A stretch of DNA of 64,000 nt from Chitinophagales bacterium (GTDB lineage Bacteria; Bacteroidota; Bacteroidia; Chitinophagales; JADIYW01), in NCBI GenBank assembly GCA_023957235.1, contig JAMLHI010000002.1, positions 325,836 to 389,835 of the forward strand. The letters are read 5' to 3'. The notes under the pieces are model-generated. The model made no database searches. It saw only the letters and a list, made by a program, of their open reading frames with translations, and had not been told where the DNA came from. Shown piece by piece: positions 47,101 through 55,693 of the stretch. The first letter of the stretch is position 1. Each line of letters begins with the position of its first letter. A program made the translations under genes and the position numbers.

Positions 47101-48051
47101 ATGTCCGCTGTACACCACTCTGAAATTATTGCCCACCGTGTAGGAGAGCCTTATGGTACTATTATTCTAGCTGTGTCAATTACAATAATTGAAGTAGCGA
47201 TTATTATTTCATTAATGTCAACTGGCGGTAAAGAATATGCCGCATTTGCAAGAGATACCGTTTATGCAGCTGTAATGCTTATTTTAAATGGCATTGTTGG
47301 ACTTAGTTTATTTATAGGAGGACAAAAATTTCATACACAGACTTTCTCACCACACTCAGTGAAAATTGCACTTATTTCACTGGTATCTATTGTTGCTTTT
47401 ACAATGATACTGCCAACATTTACCAATAGTGAGGCTGGTCCATATTATACAGAAGCTCAATTACTGTTTGAAATCTTTGCTTGTTTAGCAATTTATATTG
47501 CATTTATTTCTGCGCAAACGGTTAGACACAGAGAGTATTTTATCATTGATGATACTGATACACAAAATAATGAAAGTAAAGGAAATTACATTTCTAACAC
47601 TTCCCTAATCATTAGTTTAATATTTTTGTTAATATCTCTTACCATCGTTGTAATACTTGCAAAAACATTATCCGTACCTATTGAACATTTGATAGTCAGC
47701 CAAGGATTACCTAAAAGTTTAGTTGGAATTATTATTGCAGCAATAATTTTACTGCCAGAAGGTATTGCTGCTGTTAGTGCAGCAAGAAACAATAAACTGC
47801 AAACGAGTCTTAATTTGTCATTAGGCTCCGCCTTAGCCAGTATAGGATTAACTATTCCTGCTGTTTCAGTAGCAAGTTATATTTATGATTTTCCAATAGT
47901 TTTGGGGTTGGATATTTTATCAATAATACTATTGGCAATATCAATATTTACTGTAATGCTATCGCTTATTGGTGGACGAAGTAATGCTGTATATGGTGTA
48001 GTTTTGTTAGTTAACCTTGTTGCATATGTGTTTTTGACAATCAATCCTTGA
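47101..48051 (+). CDS. chaA: Ca2+/H+ antiporter ChaA-like, N-terminally interrupted
   Basis: This is a member of the CaCA superfamily. Both alpha-repeats are present: VHHSEIIAHRVGEPYGTIIL with TIIEVAII, and ILLPEGIAAVSAARNNKLQT with LGSALASIGLTIP. There are about ten TM helices. It would export Ca2+ (or Na+/K+) against protons. The full gene should start at 46966, but an in-frame TAG cuts off the first 45 codons. A shorter protein from ATG 47101 would lack the first TM helix but keep both ion-binding repeats. Whether it is functional is open. Its flanks share a CCGTTA motif (46919 and 48203), and it sits among remnants, suggesting acquisition by transfer. Confidence 0.8.
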   Translation: MSAVHHSEIIAHRVGEPYGTIILAVSITIIEVAIIISLMSTGGKEYAAFARDTVYAAVMLILNGIVGLSLFIGGQKFHTQTFSPHSVKIALISLVSIVAFTMILPTFTNSEAGPYYTEAQLLFEIFACLAIYIAFISAQTVRHREYFIIDDTDTQNNESKGNYISNTSLIISLIFLLISLTIVVILAKTLSVPIEHLIVSQGLPKSLVGIIIAAIILLPEGIAAVSAARNNKLQTSLNLSLGSALASIGLTIPAVSVASYIYDFPIVLGLDILSIILLAISIFTVMLSLIGGRSNAVYGVVLLVNLVAYVFLTINP

Positions 48052-48416
48052 TACTATTCTAATACCAAGGTAGCACAGCAAGTAGTATCGGTTTTGCAAT
48101 AGAGTCGGTGAAGTATTCCTATTGAGCTTTGGTCCAAGGTTGAAGTTTAGTAATTCTATTCAATATTTGAACTAAAAGTAGGCTCCATTACCAATTTGCT
48201 AACCGTTATTCTAAATTAAGTGCACATAAACAACAAAAAAATGAATATAAAAATGAAAGTTGTAAACTTTTTGGGACGATATACAATTGTCATATCCTTA
48301 AACTGGTTTACACTAAACGACTATACTCTCAATCCAATAGAGACTCTCAAAAAAGAAAAACTAATTCACGATAAAATAGTGAACACATTGAATCTTAAAA
48401 AATATTTCAGATGAAG
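48052..48416. other. Region after chaA: imperfect inverted repeats and a doubtful 64-codon frame
   Basis: GATACTA near 48050 and TAGTATC near 48087 form a 7-bp inverted repeat. AGCAAgTaGTA (about 48077) is partly mirrored by the sequence around CCAATTTGCTAACCGTTA (48191-48208). A plus-strand frame from GTG 48220 (or ATG 48241) to 48414 encodes a basic peptide with no family resemblance; it may be a fragment. The base composition differs slightly from neighbouring core genes. Confidence 0.35.
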
Positions 48417-49334
48417 CTATTTGAATACATTAATGACTTTGTCATTTTCTACTTCAACAACATAGGCGTTTTCAAAGCCATGCCTAGCTCTCACTTTTTT
48501 CATTAATTCTTGAGCTTCCCCCAAAGTTTTATAAGCACCTAAATGAACACTAGTCAAACCAGTAGAAGTTTTTATTGTCTTAAAAGAACCTAGATCGTTC
48601 AACTGATTAAGCACAGTCCAATTAGGATTGGAAAAAGAGCCTAATTGCACCCTAAATTCTTTTCCTGATATAGGAGTTGATGCAGAAGGAACATTAGATG
48701 AAGGAGGTGTTGGAGCAGGCTTCACAATCGGCTTTTCTACTACAGGAGTTGGATCAGAAGAAGTTACTTCTCCAGACGTTTTTTCATTATAAACAGGAAT
48801 TTGGGCAGTAGAACCTATCACTTCAGATAAATCAAAATTGACTTGAGTTGAATTTCTATATATCTGTAAAACTCCAGCTTCCGTAACGAATGGAAACATT
48901 TCATCTGATGGTGTATTCACTTTCAATCCCAAATTGGTAGGATCTGACCATTTGCCATTTCTATTTTCTGAGTAATAAATATCATATCCTCCAGCACCGC
49001 CAGGGATATTTGAAATAAAAAATACTCTTTTACCTCCATTTTGTAAAAACGGATGACCTACTTTGATTGTACCTTTCCCATTAGGATTGGCAGTATATCT
49101 CAACCACTTGCCATTTTCCCATGTACAATTGAGAACTTGGTACATTAAAATTTCTTCCGCACTCAAAGTACGATCTCCCACATTCGGCATCCCTAACACT
49201 TTTCCTGCCAATGATGAATTAAATACATTATCTACATCTACCAAAAATAAATTATTTGGATTTTGTTGTGCTTGTGCTGAAAAAAGGGCGCATGAAAGAG
49301 CCAAAACCGTCAAAATATTCTTAAAACTCACCAT
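48417..49334 (-). CDS. Secreted protein with PD40-like segment and C-terminal SPOR domain
   Basis: The signal peptide ends ALFSAQA-Q. Residues about 85-150 carry a PD40/WD40-like beta-propeller blade (GGYDIYYSENRNGKWSDPTNLG, then TPSDEMFPF), as in OmpA-associated Bacteroidota proteins. A Pro/Ser/Thr linker (about 185-220) leads to a SPOR domain (FRVQLGSFSNPNW ... VHLGAYKTLGEAQELMKKV). SPOR domains bind denuded peptidoglycan at septa, so a cell-wall or division-site role is likely. A promoter lies about 26 bp upstream. Confidence 0.8.
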   Translation of the reverse strand: MVSFKNILTVLALSCALFSAQAQQNPNNLFLVDVDNVFNSSLAGKVLGMPNVGDRTLSAEEILMYQVLNCTWENGKWLRYTANPNGKGTIKVGHPFLQNGGKRVFFISNIPGGAGGYDIYYSENRNGKWSDPTNLGLKVNTPSDEMFPFVTEAGVLQIYRNSTQVNFDLSEVIGSTAQIPVYNEKTSGEVTSSDPTPVVEKPIVKPAPTPPSSNVPSASTPISGKEFRVQLGSFSNPNWTVLNQLNDLGSFKTIKTSTGLTSVHLGAYKTLGEAQELMKKVRARHGFENAYVVEVENDKVINVFK

Positions 49335-49359
49335 AAAATTAAAATCAAAGTAATTTTGA

Positions 49360-49389
49360 CAAATATAATGCCTTGATTTCTTTAGTCAT
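49360..49389 (-). promoter_or_regulatory. Promoter of the SPOR-domain gene
   Basis: TATATTTG (49367-49360, minus strand) with ATG instead of TTG 19 bp upstream (49389-49387). Predicted leader about 20 nt. Confidence 0.5.
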
Positions 49390-49439
49390 AATTTATTTGA
49401 TAGGATAAAGGTTCATTTTTTTTTATTTACTTTATCCTT

Positions 49440-50267
49440 GTGAAGTTTTTAGTAAAGATTAACATTCTATTGTGGATGCTCTTTAAGGTCTTTTCAGCAA
49501 ATTGTTTTGCAGGAGGAGAATATCGGGCAATAGGTACACGAATGATAACTCCTGGACTGGGAGGAGTAAGTATAATATCACCTTACTCAGCTAGTAGCAA
49601 TCAAGCAGCATTGGGATTTTCAGAGCATTCCAGCGTGGCTGTGTACTATGCCAACACTGGTATCAGTGAAGGTGTAAATAATTTTCTAATGATGGGACAA
49701 TATCACCTCCCTAAAGGAGGAACCATAGGATTTACAGGTTCCTATTTTGGATACCATTTGTTCAATGATAAAAAAATAGGTATCGGTTATGGATTAAAAT
49801 TAGCAGATTTTGTATCAATAGGAGCACAAATTGATATTCTAAACAATCATGTTTCAGGATATGGAGCGAATACTGCTGTTACATTTGAATTAGGGACATT
49901 ATTTAAAATCAACCAACATATTCAAGCTGGTTTACATATCTATAATCCTGCCAGAGTAAGATATGGCAAAAATACAGAAGAACGAGTTCCAACTGTATTC
50001 AGATTAGGTGCTACATATACAACCAAAGAAAAAATATGGATAACAAGCGAAATAGAACAGGACCTGGACTTAAACTTAGCCTTCAGAGTAGGGATAGACT
50101 ATTTAGTCAATCCATATCTCATCATTAGAGGAAACATGCTGAGCTATCCCCTATCTGGCACTTTAGGTGTAGGATTAAAATATAAATCTGCACAATTTGA
50201 AATATCAGGTGCTTATCAAAAAATCACTGGAGTTTCACCTCATCTAGGAATATCTTATGAGTTTTAG
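49440..50267 (+). CDS. Outer-membrane beta-barrel protein (PorV/FadL-like fold)
   Basis: A signal peptide (about 1-24) is followed by RAIGTRMITPGLGGVSIISP and SASSNQAALG. This is the G-x-R---LG--------N-x-A-x-L opening typical of PorV/PorQ/FadL-related barrels. About ten beta-strands follow, ending in aromatic ISYEF. The start is GTG at 49440. The gene overlaps the next one by 11 bp, so the products probably act together at the outer membrane. Function unknown. Confidence 0.65.
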   Translation: MKFLVKINILLWMLFKVFSANCFAGGEYRAIGTRMITPGLGGVSIISPYSASSNQAALGFSEHSSVAVYYANTGISEGVNNFLMMGQYHLPKGGTIGFTGSYFGYHLFNDKKIGIGYGLKLADFVSIGAQIDILNNHVSGYGANTAVTFELGTLFKINQHIQAGLHIYNPARVRYGKNTEERVPTVFRLGATYTTKEKIWITSEIEQDLDLNLAFRVGIDYLVNPYLIIRGNMLSYPLSGTLGVGLKYKSAQFEISGAYQKITGVSPHLGISYEF

Positions 50268-52353
50268 AAACACCATATTCCTTTGTTTTATTATCTATTT
50301 TCCCTTGTCGCTTGTGGGGCAAGGAATTGATTCATTAAGTCAAGAAGTCCCTACAGATATATTAGAAAATATTGCTGAACAAGTAGAAAATGAAAGTGGA
50401 GAATTTGACAACAATACTTTTTTAGAAGATTTGGAGATGCTCAACCAAATAAAAATCAATCTCAATTATGCTAGCATAGATGAATTGATGCAGACGACTG
50501 TCCTTACAGAGTTACAAGCTTTGTCCATAGTCAATTATGTCAAAAATTATGGAGAATTTAAAAGCATATACGAGCTCAAAGGAGTTATAGGTCTTGACAA
50601 AAATACAATTGAAAAACTCCTGCCATTTGTCGAAGTCTCTAATACTCAGCATCCAATATACAACTGGAAAGACTTATTGAACAAAGGAAGACACACAGTC
50701 ATGTATAGGTATCAACAGACTATAGAAAAGGCCAAAGGATATACAGAGCCAGAATGGTACCAAAACCGTTGGACAAGCAGATATTTAGGTGATAGAACAC
50801 GTCAATATTTGAGATATCGTTATCAACTTCTCAAAGGGATTTCCTATGGCATAACATTGGAAAAAGATCCAGGTGAACAATTATTTCAGAAAGATGTCAA
50901 ACTTCGTATCGATTATGTTTCGGCACATTTATTTATTGAGAACAGAGGCATTTTTAGATATATTGCTGTCGGCGACTACGAAGTCAATCTAGGTCAAGGA
51001 TTATTGATGTGGCAGGGTTTCGGAGTAGGCAAATCTGTTTCTGTCAATAATATCAAACGAAGTTCTGAAGTATTAAGACCCCACACTTCTGTCATTGAAG
51101 ACAACTTTTCGAGAGGGGCTGCTGCATCTATACAGAAAAAAAGATTTGAAGTCACTGGATTTGTTTCCTATCGCATGAGAGATGGGTCAAGTATAGCAGT
51201 AGATACACTTACCAATGATAATTTGGAAATTTTATCTTTACAAAGTAGTGGTCTCCACAGGACAACTTCAGAATTAGCCAATCGTGCCAATACGAAACTA
51301 TGGACTACAGGAGGCAGATTGGGTTGGTCAGGAAGATTATTTTCAGTGTATATCAATGCAACTTATAATAAACTGGGTGCTCAACTGAGTGCCTCAAAAG
51401 ATTTATATAAAAAATATACTTTCTATGGTAATTCCCTTTTCAACTCCAGTATTAACTATCAATATTTAGGAAAGAAATTTTATTTTTTTGGAGAAAGTGC
51501 TGTTTCCGAAAATGGAGGTTTTGCAATCGTTAATGGCATCAGCAGTCGTCCGACACTAGGAGTAACATTAAGCATTGTTCATAGATATTACAGCAAAAAA
51601 TTTCAATCTATCAATGGAAGTGCCTTTGGCGAAAGCACAGTTTCAAGCCACTCCAATGAACATGGTATATATGCTGGCATTAGTTTTAAGATTCACCCCA
51701 AAATTACTCTAAACAATTATGTCGATGTGTTTTATTTCCCTTGGATGAAGTACAGAGTGGACGTGCCTGGCACTTATGGTTATGATATTTTTCATGAATG
51801 GCAATATTATCACAACAGAAAACTAGATTTTTATGCAAGGTTCAGATATGAATCAAAAGCTAGAAACATTAACATTCCATTAGCACCTATAACAGATATT
51901 TCATACTATAAAAAATCTTCTTTCAGACTACAGTTGAATTATCGTCCTTCAGAAAATTGGACATTCAAATCCAGAGGTGAGTGGAGCTTTTTTAATGACA
52001 GATATAATGGATTGAAAAAAGGTTATATTTTTTATCAAGATATTGGGTATAAATTTCCTTCTGGAAAGATTTCGTTATCAGGTAGATATGCTATTTTTAA
52101 TATCAATGATTATGACGCTCGTATTTATACCTATGAAAATGATGTGCTTTATGCCTTTTCCATTCCTGCAATGATTGGAAAGGGAAGCAGAGCCTATATC
52201 GTTGCAAAAATCCGATTATATCGCAACCTTGATTTATGGCTCAGATGGGCTCAAACATTTAGAAATGACATCAAAGTATTTGGTAGTGGACTAGAAGAAT
52301 TACCCAAAAATACTCGATCAGAAATAAAAGTTCAATTGAGATACAGATTTTGA
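50257..52353 (+). CDS. Helix-hairpin-helix protein with outer-membrane barrel
   Basis: After a signal peptide (1-22) and an acidic stretch, residues about 65-130 form a tandem ComEA-like HhH module (KINLNYASIDELMQ, LSIVNYVKNYGEFKSIYELK, IGLDKNTIEKLLPFV). The remaining ~560 residues form a large beta-barrel with many aromatic-ended strands and a terminal RYRF. HhH modules bind DNA in ComEA, so DNA capture at the surface is imaginable, but the HhH may also be a protein-interaction module. It overlaps the upstream barrel gene (ATGAGTTTTAG). It ends with TGA, showing TGA is a normal stop here. Confidence 0.75.
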   Translation: MSFRNTIFLCFIIYFPLSLVGQGIDSLSQEVPTDILENIAEQVENESGEFDNNTFLEDLEMLNQIKINLNYASIDELMQTTVLTELQALSIVNYVKNYGEFKSIYELKGVIGLDKNTIEKLLPFVEVSNTQHPIYNWKDLLNKGRHTVMYRYQQTIEKAKGYTEPEWYQNRWTSRYLGDRTRQYLRYRYQLLKGISYGITLEKDPGEQLFQKDVKLRIDYVSAHLFIENRGIFRYIAVGDYEVNLGQGLLMWQGFGVGKSVSVNNIKRSSEVLRPHTSVIEDNFSRGAAASIQKKRFEVTGFVSYRMRDGSSIAVDTLTNDNLEILSLQSSGLHRTTSELANRANTKLWTTGGRLGWSGRLFSVYINATYNKLGAQLSASKDLYKKYTFYGNSLFNSSINYQYLGKKFYFFGESAVSENGGFAIVNGISSRPTLGVTLSIVHRYYSKKFQSINGSAFGESTVSSHSNEHGIYAGISFKIHPKITLNNYVDVFYFPWMKYRVDVPGTYGYDIFHEWQYYHNRKLDFYARFRYESKARNINIPLAPITDISYYKKSSFRLQLNYRPSENWTFKSRGEWSFFNDRYNGLKKGYIFYQDIGYKFPSGKISLSGRYAIFNINDYDARIYTYENDVLYAFSIPAMIGKGSRAYIVAKIRLYRNLDLWLRWAQTFRNDIKVFGSGLEELPKNTRSEIKVQLRYRF

Positions 52354-52394
52354 CATTTATGTCTATTAAGAATAAACCCAAAGAAAGAAATTAA

Positions 52395-52676
52395 TTATCT
52401 AATACTAACTCCCAATAAATAGCCAATCGCTACAGAAGCTCCCATTGCCAAGGTGCCCCAAATAGTAATTCTTAAAATAGCGACACTGACTTTTGAACCT
52501 CCTATTTTAGCCGACACCATCCCCAAAACCATCAAAAATACTATTGAAAAGCTGTAAAGAAAATATTCCATTCTTTCAATAGGAGCTAATAAAATCACAG
52601 TCAATGGCAAGGCTGCTCCAACAGTAAATGCCGCTCCAGAAGTAAATGCTGCTTGTAATGGCTTGGCTTCGGTCAC
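52395..52676 (-). pseudogene. VIT/CCC1 transporter, C-terminal part after in-frame TGA
   Basis: It continues the upstream frame directly: after DEL comes TGA, then INDVTEAKPLQAAFTSGAAF. It supplies the last three TM helices (TVGAALPLTVILLAP, FSIVFLMVLGMVSAKIGGS, ITIWGTLAMGASVAIGYLLG). A GTG at 52676 could restart translation, but no ribosome-binding site supports this. The stop position usually carries Gly (GGA to TGA is a single change). Confidence 0.75.
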
Positions 52677-52685
52677 ATCATTAAT

Positions 52686-53105
52686 TCATAACTCATCTCT
52701 AATATGTGCAGCCAAAGGATCAACTTCCATTAGTTCTTTAGCAACCATCAAAGCAGTTTCTGGCTTAAGTCCCCTATCTTCATAAATTTTAGCAAGATGC
52801 TTTAATTCAAACTCAGGCATATCTCTTAACTCTTTCATTTCTCTCTGAATATCCGCATTTTCAGTATCCTTTTGCGAACTGACAGAAACATATTCTCCTG
52901 CAGACATAGACAAGGCACCAGCAATCAAACTTGCCACAGTAGCAATGATTAAGTTTTCTCTACTCGTACCAGATGCTACCACTCCAGCTGCCAAACTAGA
53001 TACTGAAATAATTCCATCATTTGCACCAAGCACAGCAGCTCTTAGCCAATTACTCCTATTGATATAATGAAAAGATAAATAATTATCAAGTGAATACATA
53101 CCCAT
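52686..53105 (-). pseudogene. VIT/CCC1 family Fe2+/Mn2+ transporter, N-terminal part
   Basis: HYINRSNWLRAAVLGANDGIISVSSLAAGV is the family signature, followed by TM2 (ATVASLIAGALSMSAGEYVSV) and the cytosolic metal-binding helices (SQKDTENADIQREMKEL, LDVAKELMEVDPLAAHIRDEL-like segment). The frame stops at TGA 52688-52686 in the middle of the protein. Full-length relatives continue for another ~95 residues, which are present in frame downstream. It is either a recent pseudogene or a split protein. Confidence 0.8.
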
Positions 53106-53262
53106 TATTTGTTATAAAAATAAGATATACTGGCGAGATAAACACTTTTTATGATATCGAAATCAAAATATTAAAATCATGATTAATGTGTACAAAACAA
53201 TTTTTAGCCTTTTTTCTGAATTCAAGAAATCTTGCTTTAATTTGCCATACAAATAAAAAATA

Positions 53263-54315
53263 ATGACCATTGACTATTCCCAAGCATATATCATAGATTT
53301 ATCTATCCACTTTATCGGCAACAAAACCAATCATATAGATATCAAAATTTCCGAATCGCCCGTTTTATTTGATTCTGAAATGGCTTTACGACTAAAAGAT
53401 TTTTTTCTCAATAAAATTTCCAAACAGACTGAAAAATATCAGTTCACTCATGTAGAATCACTAGAATACAATGAGGTTTTTAATTTTGTTGGACAAGCAT
53501 TAACCAATGACCAGCCTTTTCATGAGGTTTCTAAAAAAGTGGCTCGCCATCTTCATGACATGTGTGAACATCCCAATATCAAAGCTGGAGAATTATTCTT
53601 TGTACATTTTTCAAATATCTTGGTTGATCATACTCCTATTGATGCCATAGGAATCTTTAAGACAGAAAATAAAAATGGTTTTTTCCAGATACAACAAGGA
53701 TACAATAACTTTGATGTCCTTTACCAAGAAGGTATTGATACAGGAAAAATTGATAAAGGCTGCCTTGTCCTAGATTTGAATTTTGATACAGGTTTTGAAA
53801 TCATGTTGATTGATAGCACTTCGAACAAAGGTGAAGAAGCATTATATTGGAAAGAGGATTTTTTAAATGTCAGCCCAATCAATGATTCATTCTTTCAGAC
53901 AAAAAGTTTTATGAATTTGGCAAAAGATTTTGTCCAATTTCAAGTTAAAAAAGATATAGGCACAATAGAAAAAGCAGACCAAATAGATATGCTTAATAAA
54001 TCTATTCAATACTTCAAGACGAATAATGATTTCAACCAGACATCCTTTGAAAAAGAAGTATTTGCAACACCTCAAGTCGCAGAATCTTTCAGAGATTATA
54101 GTGCTGCCAACCAATACTCTTATGGGCTGGATTTGGATAAGGGCTTTGAAATCTCTAGTCCTGCTGTAAAAAAACAAGCTAAAGATTTCAAAAGCATTTT
54201 AAAATTGGATAAAAATTTTCACATATACATCCATGGTGACCGTAGCCTAATAGAAAGAGGTACCGATGAAAATGGAAAGAAATTTTATAAATTGTATTTC
54301 AAAGATGAAGCCTAA
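53263..54315 (+). CDS. Nucleoid-associated protein (NdpA/YejK family)
   Basis: The 37-kDa nucleoid protein layout is present: N-terminal DLSIHFIGNK, central ARHLHDMCEHPNIKAGELFF and DAIGIFKTEN, NKGCLVLDLNFD-like block, and late DYSAANQYSYGLDLDKGFE with IHGDRSLIERG. At 350 residues it is of normal length. It binds the chromosome; the exact role is not well known. It is monocistronic and convergent with a lipoprotein gene, whose stop abuts its own. Confidence 0.82.
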   Translation: MTIDYSQAYIIDLSIHFIGNKTNHIDIKISESPVLFDSEMALRLKDFFLNKISKQTEKYQFTHVESLEYNEVFNFVGQALTNDQPFHEVSKKVARHLHDMCEHPNIKAGELFFVHFSNILVDHTPIDAIGIFKTENKNGFFQIQQGYNNFDVLYQEGIDTGKIDKGCLVLDLNFDTGFEIMLIDSTSNKGEEALYWKEDFLNVSPINDSFFQTKSFMNLAKDFVQFQVKKDIGTIEKADQIDMLNKSIQYFKTNNDFNQTSFEKEVFATPQVAESFRDYSAANQYSYGLDLDKGFEISSPAVKKQAKDFKSILKLDKNFHIYIHGDRSLIERGTDENGKKFYKLYFKDEA

Positions 54316-54705
54316 TTACAGATGTTTTTTAACATCCTGAGCTGCTTTCTCTGTGTTTTCTTTCGCATCTTTTGCTGCTTTTTCAAGTTTTTCTTTTGCT
54401 TCTTGAGCAGCAGATTTTAGCTCTTCAGTAGATTTTTGAGCTTTATTTTTCACATCTTCCCCTAATGCTTTCGTATCATTCTTCAATTCTTTCCCCAATG
54501 ATTCTACTTTCCCTTTAACTTCTTCCAAACTTTTTTTAGCAGTATCTATGCCTTCATTTACTTCCTTGTTCATTTCATGACTGACATCTTCTGCAACTTC
54601 TTCAGGTGCATTATTTTGAGAAGATTCATCTTTTGAGTTAGAAGGATTGCATGACATTACCAAAAAGGCAGATACCATGGCACTCATTAACAATAATTTT
54701 TTCAT
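54316..54705 (-). CDS. Lipoprotein with long amphipathic Lys/Ala/Glu helix
   Basis: The signal MKKLLLMSAMVSAFLVMSC ends in a lipobox-like VMSC with Cys19. An acidic Asn/Glu spacer follows, then about 75 residues of heptad/11-mer helix (LKNDTKALGEDVKNKAQKS, AAQEAKEKLEKAAKDAKENT), LEA- or apolipoprotein-like. The start is 54705; further Mets up to 54825 precede the signal peptide and are rejected. Such proteins often act in envelope stress or as Lpp-like spacers; this is inference. Confidence 0.75.
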   Translation of the reverse strand: MKKLLLMSAMVSAFLVMSCNPSNSKDESSQNNAPEEVAEDVSHEMNKEVNEGIDTAKKSLEEVKGKVESLGKELKNDTKALGEDVKNKAQKSTEELKSAAQEAKEKLEKAAKDAKENTEKAAQDVKKHL

Positions 54706-54872
54706 ATTTATCTTTTTAGATAGGGCAATGTAACATAGGTTGAACAAAAAGTGCAAATAATTCATTTTAAAAAAATTAAAATAGTAGTGGATTTTGCATA
54801 ATTTCACAGTTGAAATATTAATCATTAAAAATGGTTAGTTATTTTTAACTATTCAAAAATATTTTATTCATA

Positions 54873-55667
54873 ATGATACCAGAAAGGAGGGCTATATTTA
54901 CAACTACTTTGATAGTGGCAATTGTTTCAGTGTCATTATTCACTATAGCTATATTCTTTCATTGGCTAGGTGAGCCAGCTGGAGCAGGTGCAGGATTTTG
55001 CGAAGCAGGGCATCCGGGTTTGATTAAACAGCCTGTCAATACATTCAGCAATATAGGATTCATAATAGTTGGATTATTGATTGGTTGGTCACAAGCTTCT
55101 GGGCATTTTAAAGAAAATAAAAATTTGATTACACAGGGATTATTTTTTAGTACATTTTTTGCCTGTCTATCTGTTTTATTGGGACCTGGTTCAATGGCCA
55201 TGCACGCTACTACAAGCCATGTAGGAGGATTTCTAGATATGCTTTCTATGTATATGGTAGCATCTTTTATCTTTTCTTATGCAATAACAAGATTAATGAA
55301 ATGGGATAAAAGAGGTTTTATTGGAGCATTTATTTTTGCCATGACAGTTCAACTCATTGTACACCATTTAGATTATGAAGTGCCAGTTGTAGGATTTATT
55401 GGTAGCTTCTGTTTTGGTGTATTTCTTGTCCTTACTGCGATTATAGAATTTATCAATTATATCATCCACCGTCCAAACATTCAATTAATATATGGCATTG
55501 CGAGTATTTTAGCTATGTGTTTGGCATTTTTTATTTGGAACCTCTCCCTTTCCACTTCTCCTTGGTGTGATCCCTCTTCGTTGATACAAGGACACGGAAT
55601 TTGGCATATATTGAATGCTGTTTCTATTTATTTCCTCTATCGATTTTACACCTCTGAAAGGAATTAA
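54873..55667 (+). CDS. Ceramidase-like (CREST superfamily) seven-TM membrane protein
   Basis: The family pattern is visible: FCEAGHPGLIKQPVNTFSNIGFI, the metal-site region MAMHATTSHVGGFLDMLSMY with His and Asp, and the C-terminal GHGIWHILNAVSIYFLYRFY with two His. About seven TM helices. Relatives include alkaline ceramidases and adiponectin receptors, zinc-dependent membrane amidases. Bacteroidota make sphingolipids, so ceramide turnover is plausible but not shown. Confidence 0.78.
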   Translation: MIPERRAIFTTTLIVAIVSVSLFTIAIFFHWLGEPAGAGAGFCEAGHPGLIKQPVNTFSNIGFIIVGLLIGWSQASGHFKENKNLITQGLFFSTFFACLSVLLGPGSMAMHATTSHVGGFLDMLSMYMVASFIFSYAITRLMKWDKRGFIGAFIFAMTVQLIVHHLDYEVPVVGFIGSFCFGVFLVLTAIIEFINYIIHRPNIQLIYGIASILAMCLAFFIWNLSLSTSPWCDPSSLIQGHGIWHILNAVSIYFLYRFYTSERN

Positions 55668-55693
55668 TCCCTTAGAATTAAAATCAAGACTAG

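Noticed and set aside
48220-48414. 64-codon frame after chaA
   Set aside because: It has no family resemblance, no terminator and a weak GTG start. It could be a fragment, so it is not listed as a gene.
52686-52688. TGA read as glycine (alternative genetic code)
   Set aside because: TGA terminates the HhH gene normally, and no other gene needs recoding. A single nonsense change explains the VIT split.
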